From Rugalucina vietnamica (taxonomy: Eukaryota; Mollusca; Bivalvia; Lucinida; Lucinidae): a stretch of DNA of 64,000 bases. The DNA is taken from assembly GCA_964017185.1 (NCBI GenBank), contig OZ024874.1, positions 37,176,721 to 37,240,720 of the forward strand, given 5' to 3'. Both the position numbers and the translations under genes were made by a program. A model generated the notes under the pieces. That model worked only from the letters and a program-made list of their open reading frames with translations, had not been told where the DNA came from and did not search any database. Position 1 is the stretch's first letter, and every line of letters starts with the position of its first letter. Positions 11,520 through 23,004 of this stretch are shown in pieces.

Positions 11520-12087
11520 TCTATAGAACACGCATCAAAATCATGATTTATGAAAAAATATCTGTGGGCCTCTTTGAACCTAGACAGAAATATGACATTG
11601 AAGATTAGATTTTAATGGCCTGATGTAATCATTAAAAAGGCATTATTATTACTCTGTCAAGGCTTAAAAGAGAGTTTTTGCAAATATATATTGAATTTCA
11701 TATTGTGTTAATGGTAAAAATGCGCTAATACCAATCAGTTAATGAATTGGGCTTGAGGGAGACCCTTTATAGGGGGATTTCCTTAGCAACAACAATAACA
11801 CTGAGAGTTACTTCCCCTTGAAGCTCTTCATTAAGAAGGTACAACTGAAATGCATTGCCGCTGACGGTCAGTGAGGACGCAGCCAGCGTGCAAGCGGTAA
11901 TTGTATTTTATTTTGAAACCTTACTCGACGCAAAATAATCCGAAACAAAATGGCGACCACTTTTTGGTCGAAATTTCAATCAAAATGACACGCTTATTGC
12001 TGTGCTTAAAACAATAGCGGCTATACGGTACAGCTAGATCCGCCTTGTCCAGGATTTCATGTTACCGCGTAACACTGAGACGCCACA
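11520..12087. other. No feature recognised (spacer start)
   Basis: Single-copy-looking AT-rich DNA just inside the left arm. No convincing coding region, repeat or hairpin seen. Confidence 0.6.
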
Positions 12088-12596
12088 TATGGTGGCATAT
12101 AGGTGCCATCCTCATAATAAGTTAGTATCACGTTAATTTAAGTTTCTAAGTCGACTTATAACGTGTTGGTGCGATACTATCTAGTCTTCCGGTAAATAAA
12201 ATTGTATCTGCTATTTGACATGATTCCGCTCTTAAGTGCCATTTTGTTAACGAGATAGTAACTCGTTAGCTCTAGTTTTATGTCGACTTAGGATGACAGT
12301 AACGAGATAGTAACTCGTTAGCTCTAGTTTTATGTCGACTTAGGATGACAGGAAGTCAAGATTGTATAAGAACCATTCATCCTAAGTCGACATAAAAACT
12401 AGAGCTAACAAGTCACTATCTCATTAACGAGATGGCGCTTAAGAGCGGAATAATGTCCAATAGCAGATAAAATTTTATTTACCGGAAGACTAGATAGTAT
12501 CGCGCCAACACGTTATAAGTCGACTTAAAAACTAAAATTAACGTGATACTAACTCGTTATGTGGATGGCACCTATATGCCACCATAGCCACATGAC
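12088..12596. mobile_element. Foldback element with 6-bp target duplication
   Basis: The two ends are perfect inverted copies starting TATGGTGGCATATAGGTGCC. The inverted arms are about 220-270 bp and meet around 12352-12385. The hexamer GCCACA flanks both sides directly (12082-12087 and 12597-12602), a convincing target-site duplication. The left arm carries an extra 51-52-bp tandem copy of a block with GTCGACTTAGGATGACAG (12249-12299 and 12300-12351) that the right arm has once. It has no coding capacity, so it is a MITE or foldback element. Confidence 0.9.
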
Positions 12597-12602
12597 AAAC
12601 TT

Positions 12603-13207
12603 TTTTCAACGAAAACGACACAAAACAATATTGCCTGTCACAGCTTTCCCCTGAATTTCCCATTTCAGAGGGTGCCATTTATTTTAGAACAAAAAATTGT
12701 TCACACTCGGATCTTGTATTTGACCGTACGTAAGTCATCAAGATAGATTTGACCGTGTTGAGGCTAATTCTGTGTATTTGAGAAGATCGTTTTACGTCAC
12801 ACCACATGTGTAAAGTCGGCGGTCGTTTTTGAAGTATTTCTGTGGTGTAAACAGTCACATCATGACACGTTCTTCTCTGTAAATCAAAATGTGTGATACT
12901 TTAAATGTTGTCAACTTTCTCCATTTTGTGGAAAGGATTTAATTAATCAGTTTGGTGAAATTTCATCATGTAATTCTGGATTTACCAAACCATCATTCCA
13001 TGGACATGAGGAGTGGGTGGGGGAAGGTCATGTAATACTCTGAATACTGCTACCTTCCTGAGATAATGTATGGGGTGTACACCTGGCAGATTAGACATGT
13101 GAGACTCTAGCACTGCTCGTAAGTACCCACAAATATGTTTATAACAGCATAGCTCTATCCACAATCGTGACAATGGTCTCTAAAAGATCTTTGCGGAACC
13201 CTAATTG
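12603..13207. other. No gene recognised
   Basis: It contains a short stretch TTTTAGAACAAAAAATTGTT near 12690 that recurs near 18762, suggesting an old dispersed repeat. Nothing else was identified. Confidence 0.5.
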
Positions 13208-13508
13208 CACCAGTCATTTGTAACCACTGCCCCCTCCCCCCCACCTACGGGGAAGGGTAGGGGAAAGCTGGGCCAAAGTGCAGGGCAGTTACTTTTCGAG
13301 TGTCCCTGCAGTGTAGGGGAAATGACAGGGTTGACAATAGGATCCTAACCCTAGGGAGATTTTGTACTGCAAAGGGCAGGGCAAAGAGCAAAGTTTTGAC
13401 CTCATTGTTTGCCCCCTGGGGGTTGGGCTTATAGCAGGGAACTGAAAGCTTATCATAATCCCCGCCCTTCACCGTAGGTGGCGGAGCAGTGGCTACAAAT
13501 GTCTTGTG
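13208..13508. mobile_element. CACCAGTCATTTGTA MITE, copy 1
   Basis: The left end CACCAGTCATTTGTAACCAC is matched in inverted form by GTGGCTACAAATGTCTTGTG at the right end (mirrored over ~24 bp). The interior is G/C-purine-rich (many GGGCAGGG and CCCC runs) and non-coding. A second member lies at 14252-14487. No clear target duplication. Confidence 0.75.
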
Positions 13509-13647
13509 CATAAATTGGTGTGAACAGGTGAACCACCATGAACCACGGCAGAATTGAGAAATTAATAAATCTGGTCTAAGCTTCTCTGTACATTTTAAGG
13601 CCGCTTCTGTTGTGGTTCTAGTTCTATGTTTTTATTGTCTTTGCTTG

Positions 13648-13684
13648 TGTGTGTGTGTGTGTGTGTTGTTGTTGTTGTTGTTGT
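13648..13684. repeat. (TG)n(TTG)n microsatellite
   Basis: About nine TG repeats pass directly into about six TTG repeats. Confidence 0.95.
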
Positions 13685-13797
13685 TTAATGGCTTTTTTTA
13701 ACATAATAACAAGTGTGGTGTATTAATGAAGAAAAGCTGTGTATTAATCATTATCAGTCTATTCTTGTGGGTATGCAGTGTTAGTACTCTGCTGTTA

Positions 13798-14084
13798 CAT
13801 TAGGAAAACATGCCCTTGTAACAGACATTTTCTTATGTTGTTAAGATTGAAAATTTTCACCGGTAAATTTTTAATATTTGTCTTATTTTTGCTCAAAACA
13901 GAGATTGTGGGTGCACAAAGAATCACCACGGCGAGGCGGTTCTAACGAGTACCCACAATGGAGCTTTGCTTTGGAGCAAAAATAAGAAAAATACTAGGTA
14001 TACCCCTGCATACCAAAGTTTTATTACCATATATAAAAGTGGGGTTTGAAGGGATATACTTTACACAGACATGTTATCCTGATG
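13798..14084. mobile_element. Hairpin MITE (CATTAGGAAAACATG ends), copy A
   Basis: The terminal repeats are CATTAGGAAAACATG and ATGTTATCCTGATG. The centre (13881-13988) is a long imperfect palindrome whose core runs from ATTGTGGGTGCAC (13904) to GAGTACCCACAAT (ending 13959), with GGCGAGGCGGTTCTAACG in the right half-stem. A TATATAAAAGTGGGGT block lies near the right end. Non-coding. Confidence 0.85.
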
Positions 14085-14251
14085 TCAATGCTGATTTATA
14101 TTTACTTCTGTAAACAGGAAATATTAGAGAATTTTGGGGAACATCAATTTTCCCCGTCTCTTTGGACAGTATTTGTGGGGTCAATGGCTTCCAACAGGGT
14201 TCAAACAAACAGTTTTTGTGGGCTAGGGAAAAATATATGCGTTACCATACG

Positions 14252-14487
14252 CACCAGTCATTTGTATTCCCAGCCCCTATGTGACCGGGGATAGGGACAC
14301 AGCGGGCTTATGTGCCGGGTTATAACCTCCGATGAGTGTCGAAGATATGACAGGACACAGTCACATTTAATTCAAATGAACTAGTAGTTGTATCTTTCGT
14401 ATTTTACTACAATGTACTTTTCTAGTCTGGCTTTTATGCCCTGCTTTTTCCTGGCACCATAGTGACTGTGGATACAAATGGCTGGTG
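14252..14487. mobile_element. CACCAGTCATTTGTA MITE, copy 2
   Basis: It starts CACCAGTCATTTGTATTCCC and ends GGATACAAATGGCTGGTG, which is the inverted match. Same termini as copy 1 at 13208 but a different interior, which suggests several subfamilies sharing one transposase. Confidence 0.75.
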
Positions 14488-14689
14488 AATTACTACATAC
14501 CATGCAACTTTATTAAACATGATTTCAATTATCTTTCAGAGGTCTGAGGCATGCAAAGAATGTGATGTGATCCCTTGACATGGTCAACAACATGATGTGA
14601 ATACCCAGGAAAATTCTGCACTGCGAAATAAACAATAGAAACAACTGTTAACGAAAGTAGAGAAAAAGACTAACATGGCCTTGGAATTT

Positions 14690-14905
14690 ATACCACACTT
14701 TTATATATATAGTAAAACTGGAGTGTGCATGGGTGTACCTATTTAAGCTATTTTTCTTATTTTTGATCCAAAGGTTTTTGTCTATGGGTACTTGTTAGAC
14801 CCACCTCACCAAGACCATTCTAACATGTAGTACCCACAATATAGGTTACAGCAAAAACAACCGGCATCTTTCAATTAAAATCTTCATGGGTGTGTTTTCG
14901 TATTG
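14690..14905. mobile_element. Hairpin MITE, diverged copy D
   Basis: It carries the family blocks in reverse order relative to copy A: CACTTTTATATATATAG near 14697, the hairpin core TATGGGTACTTGTTAGA to GTACCCACAATATA (14783-14842), and the end GGTGTGTTTTCGTATTG (14905). The left end is not sharp. Confidence 0.65.
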
Positions 14906-15328
14906 TATCATGGTTTAATTTAGACTTGAAGTTTTGGATTTTGGAAGAAGAGGAATTGTACTATCCCTGTAGTGGAAACAAAGCCACTGATCACTGCACA
15001 GCTGATCTGCGCCTTTGTTTTCACCTAGGCTAAAATGGAATCTCTCATGACGCAGCTCATATATGAACGCGAGATAAACAAGGCCTGTAAAAAAGTGGTT
15101 TTGTTTGTTTGGGGTAACATCTTGGAAAACTCAAGGTAGGGTTACTATAAAGATGCATTTTTATTTATTAATTTTATTTTATTCTCTTATTATTTTTTCT
15201 GTTGAAAGTCATTAATTTACCATAAATACTGTTGTTTTCTTCAATTTCTTAGAAATATTGAGATAAAAAAATTAGGATTCACCAAAAAATCTAGGTAGGG
15301 TCAGGTTACCCTAAACACTCCCTTTTTT
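14906..15328. other. No feature recognised
   Basis: AT-rich with a T-rich stretch near 15160-15200. Two AGGTAGGGT stretches (near 15135 and 15293) frame it weakly. No gene seen. Confidence 0.5.
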
Positions 15329-16878
15329 AGCTCACCTGAGCCGAAGGCTCACAGGTGAGCTTATAGCATACCCATGCTCCGGCGTCTCTCTGTCGTCTGT
15401 CCGTCCGTCCGTCCGTTGTCCGTCGTTCACAATTTCAAAGATCTTCTCCTCTGAAACCGCTTGGCCAATCAAAGCCAAACTTCATATGGAGCATCCTTAG
15501 GAAGGGGGAACGAAAGTTTGTATAAATGGTCCAGGTCACATGACCAAGATGGCCGCCATGGCTATAAATAGCAAAAACCTTTAAAAATCTTCTTCTCCAG
15601 AACCAGTGGGCCGATTTCCACGAAACTTGGTATGTAGCATCGGAAACGCAAGCCCATCATAGTTTATATAAATCATGACCCTAGGATGACCATGACCTAT
15701 TTTACGGCAAGGTCAACTTAGGTCTCCAATGCATTTAAATGGGAAAAATGGTAAAATACTATTTAATGGGTAAAACTTACTGGAAATAGGCAAATGGACA
15801 AAAGATTAATGTTAATGGAAAATTTTAGCCCCTGGGGGTTGTCTGCCCCTGCCCCGGGGCTATATACATGCATATTTTCATAATAATGAAACATCTTCTC
15901 CCCTGAAACCACTTGGCCAATCAAAGCCAAACTTCATATGGAGCATCCTTGGGAAGGGGAAAGAAAGTTTATATAAATAGTCAAGGTCACATGACCAAGA
16001 TGGCCGCCATGGCTATAAATAGAAAAAAAAACTTTAAAAATCTTCTTTTCCACAACCAGAAGGCCAATGATTTTGAAACTTGGTGTGAAGCATCAGTGAC
16101 TGGAGCTCTACAAAATTTATATAAATCATGACCCTGGGATGACCTTGACCTATTTTACGGCAAGGTCAACATAGGTCGCTCATACATTTGAATGGGGAAA
16201 AGTGTTTAAATGTCATTTGTAGGAAAAAACTTGCAGGAAATGGGCAAATGGACTTAAGATTGATGATTCTGAAAAAAATTTGGACCCCAGAGGTCTGTCT
16301 GCCCCCCCCCCCCCGTGGCAATATACATGTATATTACAGTGATATTCAAAGAGCTTCTTCTCTGAAACTGCATGGCCAATCAAAGCCAAACTTTATGAGG
16401 AGCATTGTTAGGAAGTGGGATTGAAAGTATATATAAATGGTCAAGGTCACTTGACCAAGATGGCTGCCATGGCTATAAACCTTTAAAAAAAAACCTTTAA
16501 AAATCTTTTTCTCCAGAACCAGAAGGCCTATGATTTTGAAACTTGGCATGAAGCATCGGGCAAAGGGACATCTACAAAGTTTATATAAATCGTGACCCTT
16601 GGATGACCTTGACCTATTTTACGGCAAGGTCAACTTAGGTCGCCCATGCATTTGAATGGGGAAAATTGTTAAAATGTCATTTGAAGGGCAAAACTTGCAG
16701 TAAATTGGCAAATGGACTGCAGTTTTATGTTTTCAAAAAGAAATTGACTCCAGGGGTTACTCTGACCCGGCCCTGGGGTTATATACATGTATAGTACCAT
16801 TCTAGTCAAACAAGTTTATTGGTATATATCTCGGGTTTCAGGTGAGCGTTTACAGGACCATTGGTCCTCTGGTTATTT
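15329..16878. mobile_element. CTCACCTGAGC bivalve repeat with three tandem monomers
   Basis: It opens with a hairpin (GCTCACCTGAGCC GAA then the complementary strand, 15331-15360) and a GTCCGTCC run. Three ~450-bp monomers follow, starting near 15430, 15895 and 16345. Each contains CCAATCAAAGCCAAACTT, ACCAAGATGGC-GCCATGGC, GAAACTTGG and a GACCTATTTTACGGCAAGGT block. It closes with CAGGTGAGCGTTTACAGGAC (16841-16860) and TGGTCCTCTGG. I recognise this family from many bivalve sequences; its coding potential is nil. Confidence 0.85.
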
Positions 16879-17039
16879 TAGGCCTAAAGTATACATGCTC
16901 ACAGCTGACTTGAGAAATAAAAGAAAATGTGTTTTTATTATAACAATGGCCAACTCAGAAATCCAGAAGTCATTTCTTATGAACCAGTTTAAGTATGGAA
17001 ATCTGAGCTTCGTTGTTGTAGAAATTGACCGATATTTAA

Positions 17040-17184
17040 CATGGGGGTAATATTCAGAGGGGGGACAGGGGGTCGGGACGGCCCCTAGAATTGCCAGATT
17101 ATTAGTTTTGCCATGTTGAAATTTTCCGTCAGACCCCTTCTGGGAATTTTGACCCCCCTGAGAAAATTTTCTGGATCTGCGCAT
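17040..17184 (-). mobile_element. GGATCCAGA-ended MITE, partial copy
   Basis: Read on the minus strand it begins ATGCGCAGATCCAGAAAATT, matching the left end of the element at 42651. The rest is C/G-run-rich. The far end is not clear and no target duplication is visible. Confidence 0.5.
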
Positions 17185-17190
17185 GTTTTA

Positions 17191-17734
17191 TGTCAAAAAC
17201 ATTGATCACAGGCAGAGCTACACACAAAGGAGGTTTTCTGTCTGAATCCCTTGTTATAATATGCAATTATTGTATATAATGCTTTGTTTGTCTTGTTATA
17301 TGTTGTATGTACAGAATTAAAAGTTTAAACCATAGAAGTTTCATGCATATATTAATTCATCAAAGCCACAACCAAGCCAGATTCACACAACACCTTATAG
17401 CCTGGTTTTACAAACAGAGAAGGTTTCTACATACATGAAGTTGAAGAATACGAGGAAATGTTCTGTAAATTTTTGAACCCAGTACTCATTACATTTCGAT
17501 CAGTAGTGTGTACGTCTGAATTAATCTTGAAGCTGTAAAATCGCAAATGAAATGCTTTATACATGTGATACTTCCAATGATTTTCTTAAATCTACATTCT
17601 ATATACGTTTTTCAAATGCCTCCATCAAATGAAAGAAAAAAATCTCTGATGCATCTTAAACTCATCACATGTACATGTATGACTGGTGGCCCCAGGTTAT
17701 AAAACTTCTTTCATGCTCAACTCAGCTAAGACTA
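17191..17734. other. No feature recognised
   Basis: AT-rich, no convincing open frame, repeat or hairpin. Confidence 0.5.
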
Positions 17735-17812
17735 AAATTTATCCTGCTCATAAATGTTAAAATGCCAACAATTGTTGGCATTTTAATATTTATTAGCAGA
17801 ATAAGTTACTAG
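17735..17812. repeat. Near-perfect ~76-bp palindrome
   Basis: The core TTAAAATGCCAACAA and its complement (17757-17786) form a perfect 30-bp palindrome. It extends outward with single mismatches through ATAAATG and TTATCCTGCT on each side. The outer block TTTATCCTGCT-ATAAATGTTAAAA also occurs at 27285-27310 and its mirror near 8010, so it is the end of a dispersed family. Confidence 0.85.
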
Positions 17813-18112
17813 TTTTTGAGTTTTGAACCTGAATTTTCCCATTTTTTTACCATTTCAACATTTATAAGCAGTTGAAATTTTATGCTCACCTACGCTGAGC
17901 TTGAAAAACGTTTTATAGCCTCAGGGCCTGGACTTCTGGACTCAGGGCCTGAGATTCTTGACACAGCCTCATATGTTTACTACCAGACTGAAAACAACAA
18001 ATCAAACTACATGTATTAGAAATGACACAAGCTTGATAAATTTCTAGAAACACTTTCTAGAAACACTGGACAATATCAGTCATAATAGTGTGGCAATTAC
18101 TGAACATATTTA

Positions 18113-18175
18113 CCTCATCTGAGCCTTCAGGCTTACTAGGTGAGCATTCAGCATATCTATGCTCTGGTGTCCCTC
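18113..18175. repeat. Fragment of the CTCACCTGAGC repeat
   Basis: CTCATCTGAGCCTTCAGGCT and TAGGTGAGCATTCAGCATAT resemble the diverged left end of the element at 15329. It breaks off after ~60 bp. Confidence 0.55.
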
Positions 18176-18372
18176 AACCATTTCCAAAAATGATAAGTAC
18201 ATAGAGAATCGCAGAGAAGGGGGCATAATCACCTTGAGGTCATTGACAACAGACAGTGCCATAAAAGTTGTGGCATTGAGCAACTCACAAGCCATTACAC
18301 AGTTCCTGAGCCTGAGCATGGAGGTTAAATCAAAACCTCCATGGCCTGAGGCTTGGATTTATATGTTTGCCT

Positions 18373-19388
18373 AAGGTAATAGTCAGATATATTTATCAAC
18401 TCAGTACAAAATAAAAAGAAAATGATGATAAATGTGTCAGTCTAACATATTGTCCCCTATATAGGATCTACCGACAATCTCAAGTAGCTTTGCTACCTTT
18501 TTCAACATTGATATTTTCCTCAAAGCTTTTACTTGTGTTCTAAAAATAGTATCAAACTGCGACAATTTCCAATTTGGCTTTACTTTTCTCAAATATTTCT
18601 CGATAAAATTGAAATCTGAATGAAAGTGACAATCTTTTATACAGCATCGGTTGAAATGAACCGTATTTGACGGATTAATAGCGATTATGCTGACATTTTT
18701 TCATAAAAGTTCAAATTTTGGGGCATAAACGCCATTCTCATCGTCAGTACCAATTTTCTTTTTTAGAACAAAAATTTGTTCACACCGATCATATCGTGAT
18801 TCATACATCAATATTCTCACAAAAGATTGAATTTTCAGAAAATATGGGTCTCGACACGGGAGAAAATCAAATACTCGTTAAATAAACGATTTAACACGAC
18901 TGACATTTTTGACAGTTGAATCGCGAAGGAAAATCCCCTGAATCAATGCGCCGACAAACTGTCATGACAACGAAGCAGCTTCATAGGGCGGATATAGCAT
19001 TGCTTAAAAAGGGCTGCGTGTTTGATGAAAATCAGTTTCGTCTTTGGTACACACGAATGGAATTATTTAAGGCACTGTCTCTCGCTTCAAAGTGGATGGC
19101 TTAATTTTCGAACGTTTTTGGTTGCTACGATTTTGATTATATCATTGCGCCTTGGCTACGCATCCCGACTGGGTAGTACTACTACAAGGATAGCTTTTAA
19201 AAAAGCTAGAAGCGGCTTTTTTAGCATTTTGTATTATTACCACACCATTTTGGAAATCTATACATTTTTTAAACAAATAAACTTGTATGCTAGTGGTTTC
19301 CAAGAAAACAAATTTGTTATTTTGATGTGCATGACTGAGCTCAAGATTACTCTCACACTGATCTCATGAGAATTAGTCGTAAAGTAAA
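18373..19388. other. No gene recognised
   Basis: Two overlapping open frames (18916-19104 and 19022-19369) are not similar to proteins I know, and their composition is that of translated AT-rich DNA. The block TTTTAGAACAAAAATTTGTT near 18762 is shared with 12690. Confidence 0.5.
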
Positions 19389-19433
<45 letters not shown>

Positions 19434-19434
19434 T
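19389..19434. repeat. (TG)n(AG)n compound microsatellite
   Basis: About ten TG units run directly into about eleven AG/GA units. Confidence 0.95.
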
Positions 19435-19614
19435 TCCGTTACACTTTTATAGGCTAGAAACGGCTCTGTGTGCATAAACATAATGGACAACTGGGATAAA
19501 ACAATATGTTGATTTCCGACCCACACTAATCAGTCATTAAGTAGGCATAAGCCACAGTGCTGCTTGCAATGAAATAGCTATAGAAATTAGAGGTGTTTCG
19601 GAGGCGAACAGACA

Positions 19615-20620
19615 CCCCAGCCAGCATGCATATATCGGCCCGTCAGCGGCATTAAGTGGGCATCGCGGCATATCGGCCCCATGACGGCCCGTCATGGGGC
19701 CGGGATAACAAATTGTCTGACAAAAATACATATCAGTGTCAGGAATTGACATTAATCCATTTCTTTATTATGTAGAAATGGCTAAGAAAGAAAAATCTTT
19801 GATCTTTGAAAGAAATTCACATTCTCTTAGAGTAGTAAGCGGGCCGCTGGCGGTCCGTCAGCGACATCTTGGCATATCGGCCCAACGACTGCCCGCCAGG
19901 GGCACGAAATAGGACAATGCCCTACAAAAAGCTGATTTTTGAACGATACATTCTTGCTTCCTAATAACTAGAACTCATTTATTTATTGAGTGTTTGATCA
20001 TTGAGTGTTTCACAAACGTAACAAACAAAAACACAAGAGGGCCCGCTGTCGACCCGTCAACGGCTAGAGCTTTATTAAAGGGAAACAACAAAATCGATAA
20101 CATCGACTTTTCGTTATTTTTACACATTGTTCTTAAATAAAGGTGTTTTGATAAATATGTACATGATAATTCATAACAGATAGTAATTCTAACTATTAGT
20201 TATTTAACTTTTCTAAGTGTATAACTTGTTTTGGTCAATCTAATGGCACTTCAACTTCGAAATAAATTTGTAATTATATATAGATAATTAATTACATAAT
20301 TTAATATATTCATAAAGACGCCTCTGGTGTCGTGTTCATGGGCATGTCTTCTTTCATGTTCTAATATACGCAGAGTCTTCGTAAAAATGCGATATTCTTT
20401 AAATAAACCTTTAATTCCTTAAAATTTTGCATGTCGGTAAAATGGGGGCAACATCGCGGCAACATAGCGGTTTTCCGACAGCGGGCCGTTGATTTGCCGA
20501 GTTGCATCCCCGCCAGGGGCCCGTTGACGGCAGCCGACAGTGGGCCGCTGTGTTTGCAATGGAGACCCGTTGGCGGCCCGATATGTCATTGCTGACTTGG
20601 ACGGCCCAATGTATGGAAGT
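19615..20620. repeat. Cluster of GC-rich GGCCCGTCAGCGGC-like motifs
   Basis: In otherwise AT-rich DNA, motifs such as GGCCCGTCAGCGGC (19638), a perfect 12-bp-stem hairpin (19675-19701, GGCCCCATGACG with its complement), GGGCCGCTGGCGGTCCGTCA (19841-19862), CCCGCTGTCGACCCGTC (20042), and GGGCCGTTGATTTGCC to GGCAGCCGACAGTGGGCCGC (20482-20560) recur in both orientations. They look like degenerate copies of one ~25-bp unit. Confidence 0.55.
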
Positions 20621-21120
20621 CGTGTACATGGTTTACTTGGTGTGAATTGTGTCAGTGAAAGTGGGGTCCCTTTGATCACGGTGCGAGACCTTCTGCTTGC
20701 GGTTTGCCAGATGGTTTTTCTTGTGGACCTCTCGTTTTCATACCACCCACTTATATGAGCTGAAATTATCTTAAAAGGGACATAAAATTGAATTAAAAAA
20801 GAAAAAAAGGCCGAGTGGACTTGGTTAGACGGAAATGTAAAAAGGCAGAGATGACCTGCTTCCTGGATTTGCTGTTCGGTAATTAGTCGACCCTTACGGC
20901 CCCGATATCAGCATACGCAAAATGGTCTACATCCGAACTTCGCTTAAAAGAAAAATGATGATTGGCTGGATTTCATTAAACCAATCACTGCTAACGTTTA
21001 AAACATCACATGTTTTCGGCTAACCAAATGACTAATTAGTGTAGATCGGAAACCAACCTGTGTAGTCATGCGGAGTGTTCGGTATTTTTCGTAGGTTCCC
21101 AGCCAAAATCCTATCGTATA
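20621..21120. other. No feature recognised
   Basis: Ordinary AT-rich DNA without open frame or repeat of note. Confidence 0.5.
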
Positions 21121-21144
21121 TTCGGCTCGTCGAGACGAGCCGAA
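21121..21144. repeat. Perfect 11-bp-stem hairpin
   Basis: TTCGGCTCGTC and GACGAGCCGAA are separated by two bases. A second short palindrome AGCTTTTTCAAAAAGCTT follows at 21154-21171. Confidence 0.85.
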
Positions 21145-21294
21145 ACAAGTATTAGCTTTTTCAAAAAGCTTGCGGGCGTTTAGCCCTAGTTATAGGATGA
21201 AAGCTGACCCTATTCAACATATGTGCTTTAATTCCTGGTTCCTGGTGTGCAGAAAAAAATGGATAGTCAAATAATATGAAATAAAGGCACGCTG

Positions 21295-21478
21295 TGAAAG
21301 TGTAGGTAGGTAGATAGGTAGGTAGGTGGGTAGTGTGACAGAAAGGTAGGGAGAGAGGGAGGTAGTGTAGGGAGCGAGAGAGGGAAGGAAGATAGGTACG
21401 GTTTGAGGAAGGGAGGTAGGTAGGTAGGTAGGTAGTGTTGGAAGGTAGGAAGGGAGGTAGGAAGGTAGATGGAACCCA
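21295..21478. repeat. (GGTA)n-rich simple sequence
   Basis: Purine-rich stretch of GGTAGGTA, GGGAGGTA and GGAAGGTA blocks. Proline/threonine/tyrosine-rich minus-strand frames are artefacts of it. Confidence 0.9.
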
Positions 21479-21654
21479 CCCCAGTTTTCAAAATTCAATT
21501 AGATTCTTGCTCCATATCTCCTAAAAACCAAAAAAAAAAAAAAATAAAAAAAAATAAAATAAAATAAAAAAATGTCATTCACCATTTTTGCATTATCCGC
21601 TGGTTCCTAGCTTAAAAAAATCAATATTGGAAATGCAGGTAACCAGAACCTCCC

Positions 21655-21985
21655 TCAGGGAGTTGACTAAGGTGTGAGTTGACAGGTACTTGTGTGCGAG
21701 TTGACTTGGTTGCGAATTTATTTAGCAAGTTGACTTGTGTGCGACTTGGGTGCGAGTTGACTTGGGCGCGAATCAACTTGGGTGACAGTTGACTTGTGTA
21801 CGAGTTGATTTGGGTGCAAGTTGATGACTTGGGTACGAGTTGACTTGGGTGCGACTTGACTTGGGTGCGACTTGACTTGGATGCGACTTGACTTAGACGC
21901 GACATGGGTGCGAGTTGACCTGTGTACGAATTTACTTGGGTACGAGTTGACTTGGGTACGAGTTGACTTTGGCGTGGTATGTAAG
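21655..21985. repeat. ~16-bp minisatellite, GAGTTGACTTGGGTGC unit
   Basis: Roughly twenty imperfect copies of a 13-19-bp unit with core GAGTTGACTTGGGTRC run in one orientation. The serine/threonine/glutamine-rich minus-strand frames here are repeat translations, not proteins. Confidence 0.9.
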
Positions 21986-22417
21986 AGGAGTGACTCATAG
22001 AGTGAGAACGGATCGAATTGACCTGGTATGAATCTTATCTCATGCACGGTATCTGTGTGAATAGAGAAATTGGAAAAAAAATATCAACCAATGAAATTAC
22101 TTGTTTCTGAAGAACCCGACTGTCAACAAAAATGGCCGTACTAAAAAGCTTTACCGAGCAATTTGAATTTAACGCTATGTAAGTTTATCCTATATCGTGT
22201 ATAGCCTTAAAGCAAACACATGTGTGTTTGCTATTAGAACAAGTAAAAAAGAGAGCACAGGAATGGACGCAATTTATACACATAGGCATTTGGCCCAAAT
22301 TCCCGCACTTAGAAAATGAATTGCTGGGTTTTAACTTTTTATAGGTTTCTGACAATTGTGACAAATTATGGCATGCCAAAAACACGCACAACATCATATT
22401 ACCTTAAACAATACCAG
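21986..22417. other. No feature recognised
   Basis: Between the two GAGTTGAC arrays. AT-rich, no gene seen. Confidence 0.5.
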
Positions 22418-22500
22418 ACCGAGTTGACCCGGCCAAGTAGACACAGGACCGAGTTGACTCAGGAGCCGAGTTGGTATCAGGCCGAGTTGACCCGCTTCCG
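22418..22500. repeat. Short array of GACCGAGTTGAC units
   Basis: Four copies of a CCGAGTTGACYC-type unit in ~80 bp, sharing the GAGTTGAC core with the minisatellite at 21655. Confidence 0.8.
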
Positions 22501-22766
22501 CTAACTTCATCTTCGCAACATAGATAGACCTTACTATGCTTTGCTTTTAATATCATCAGAAAAACTCCAAATAAATAAGTATCATTTTATCAAAATATAT
22601 TGGGCTTCAAGATAGCAATGTTTTTTTGACCATTCAAAATAAAACTTTTAAATGGCCTTTGTTAAATCAAAACAGTAATTTTGGATTATTTTTTATCATC
22701 TTTCACAATAATAATGTTAACACATGGAATCAATTGCCATTTTGTTCAATTCTTGGAACAGCTGAT

Positions 22767-22975
22767 TTGGTTCCCCACTCATTATTCGCCATCTGTGGAC
22801 TTGTGGATGAAGACGCGGAAACAATGATGGGTTCGGTCTAATTCCGAAATAATTCGTTTACGATCTTAGCTTGTATCATTATGGTTGGTACCCTACTCGT
22901 TTTTCACCAGGTACTGACTTATGATGATGCGGGAGCAACAGTGGGATCGGTCTAATTGCCGTCATTTCCGGATTG
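22767..22975. repeat. Two diverged ~85-bp direct repeats
   Basis: CCCACTCATTATTCGCCA to GGTTCGGTCTAATTCCG and CCCTACTCGTTTTTCACCA to GGATCGGTCTAATTGCCG align along their length with about 70% identity by eye. Confidence 0.6.
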
Positions 22976-23004
22976 ATGTGTGTTTGCATCAACGTATATA
23001 TATG

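Noticed and set aside
21655-21985. CRISPR-like array
   Set aside because: The units are contiguous and imperfect with no unique spacers, in a eukaryotic context. It is a minisatellite.
21621-22047. Ser/Thr/Gln-rich frames of 109 and 125 codons on the minus strand
   Set aside because: Direct translation of the ~16-bp minisatellite in two frames. No signal peptide or conserved domain.
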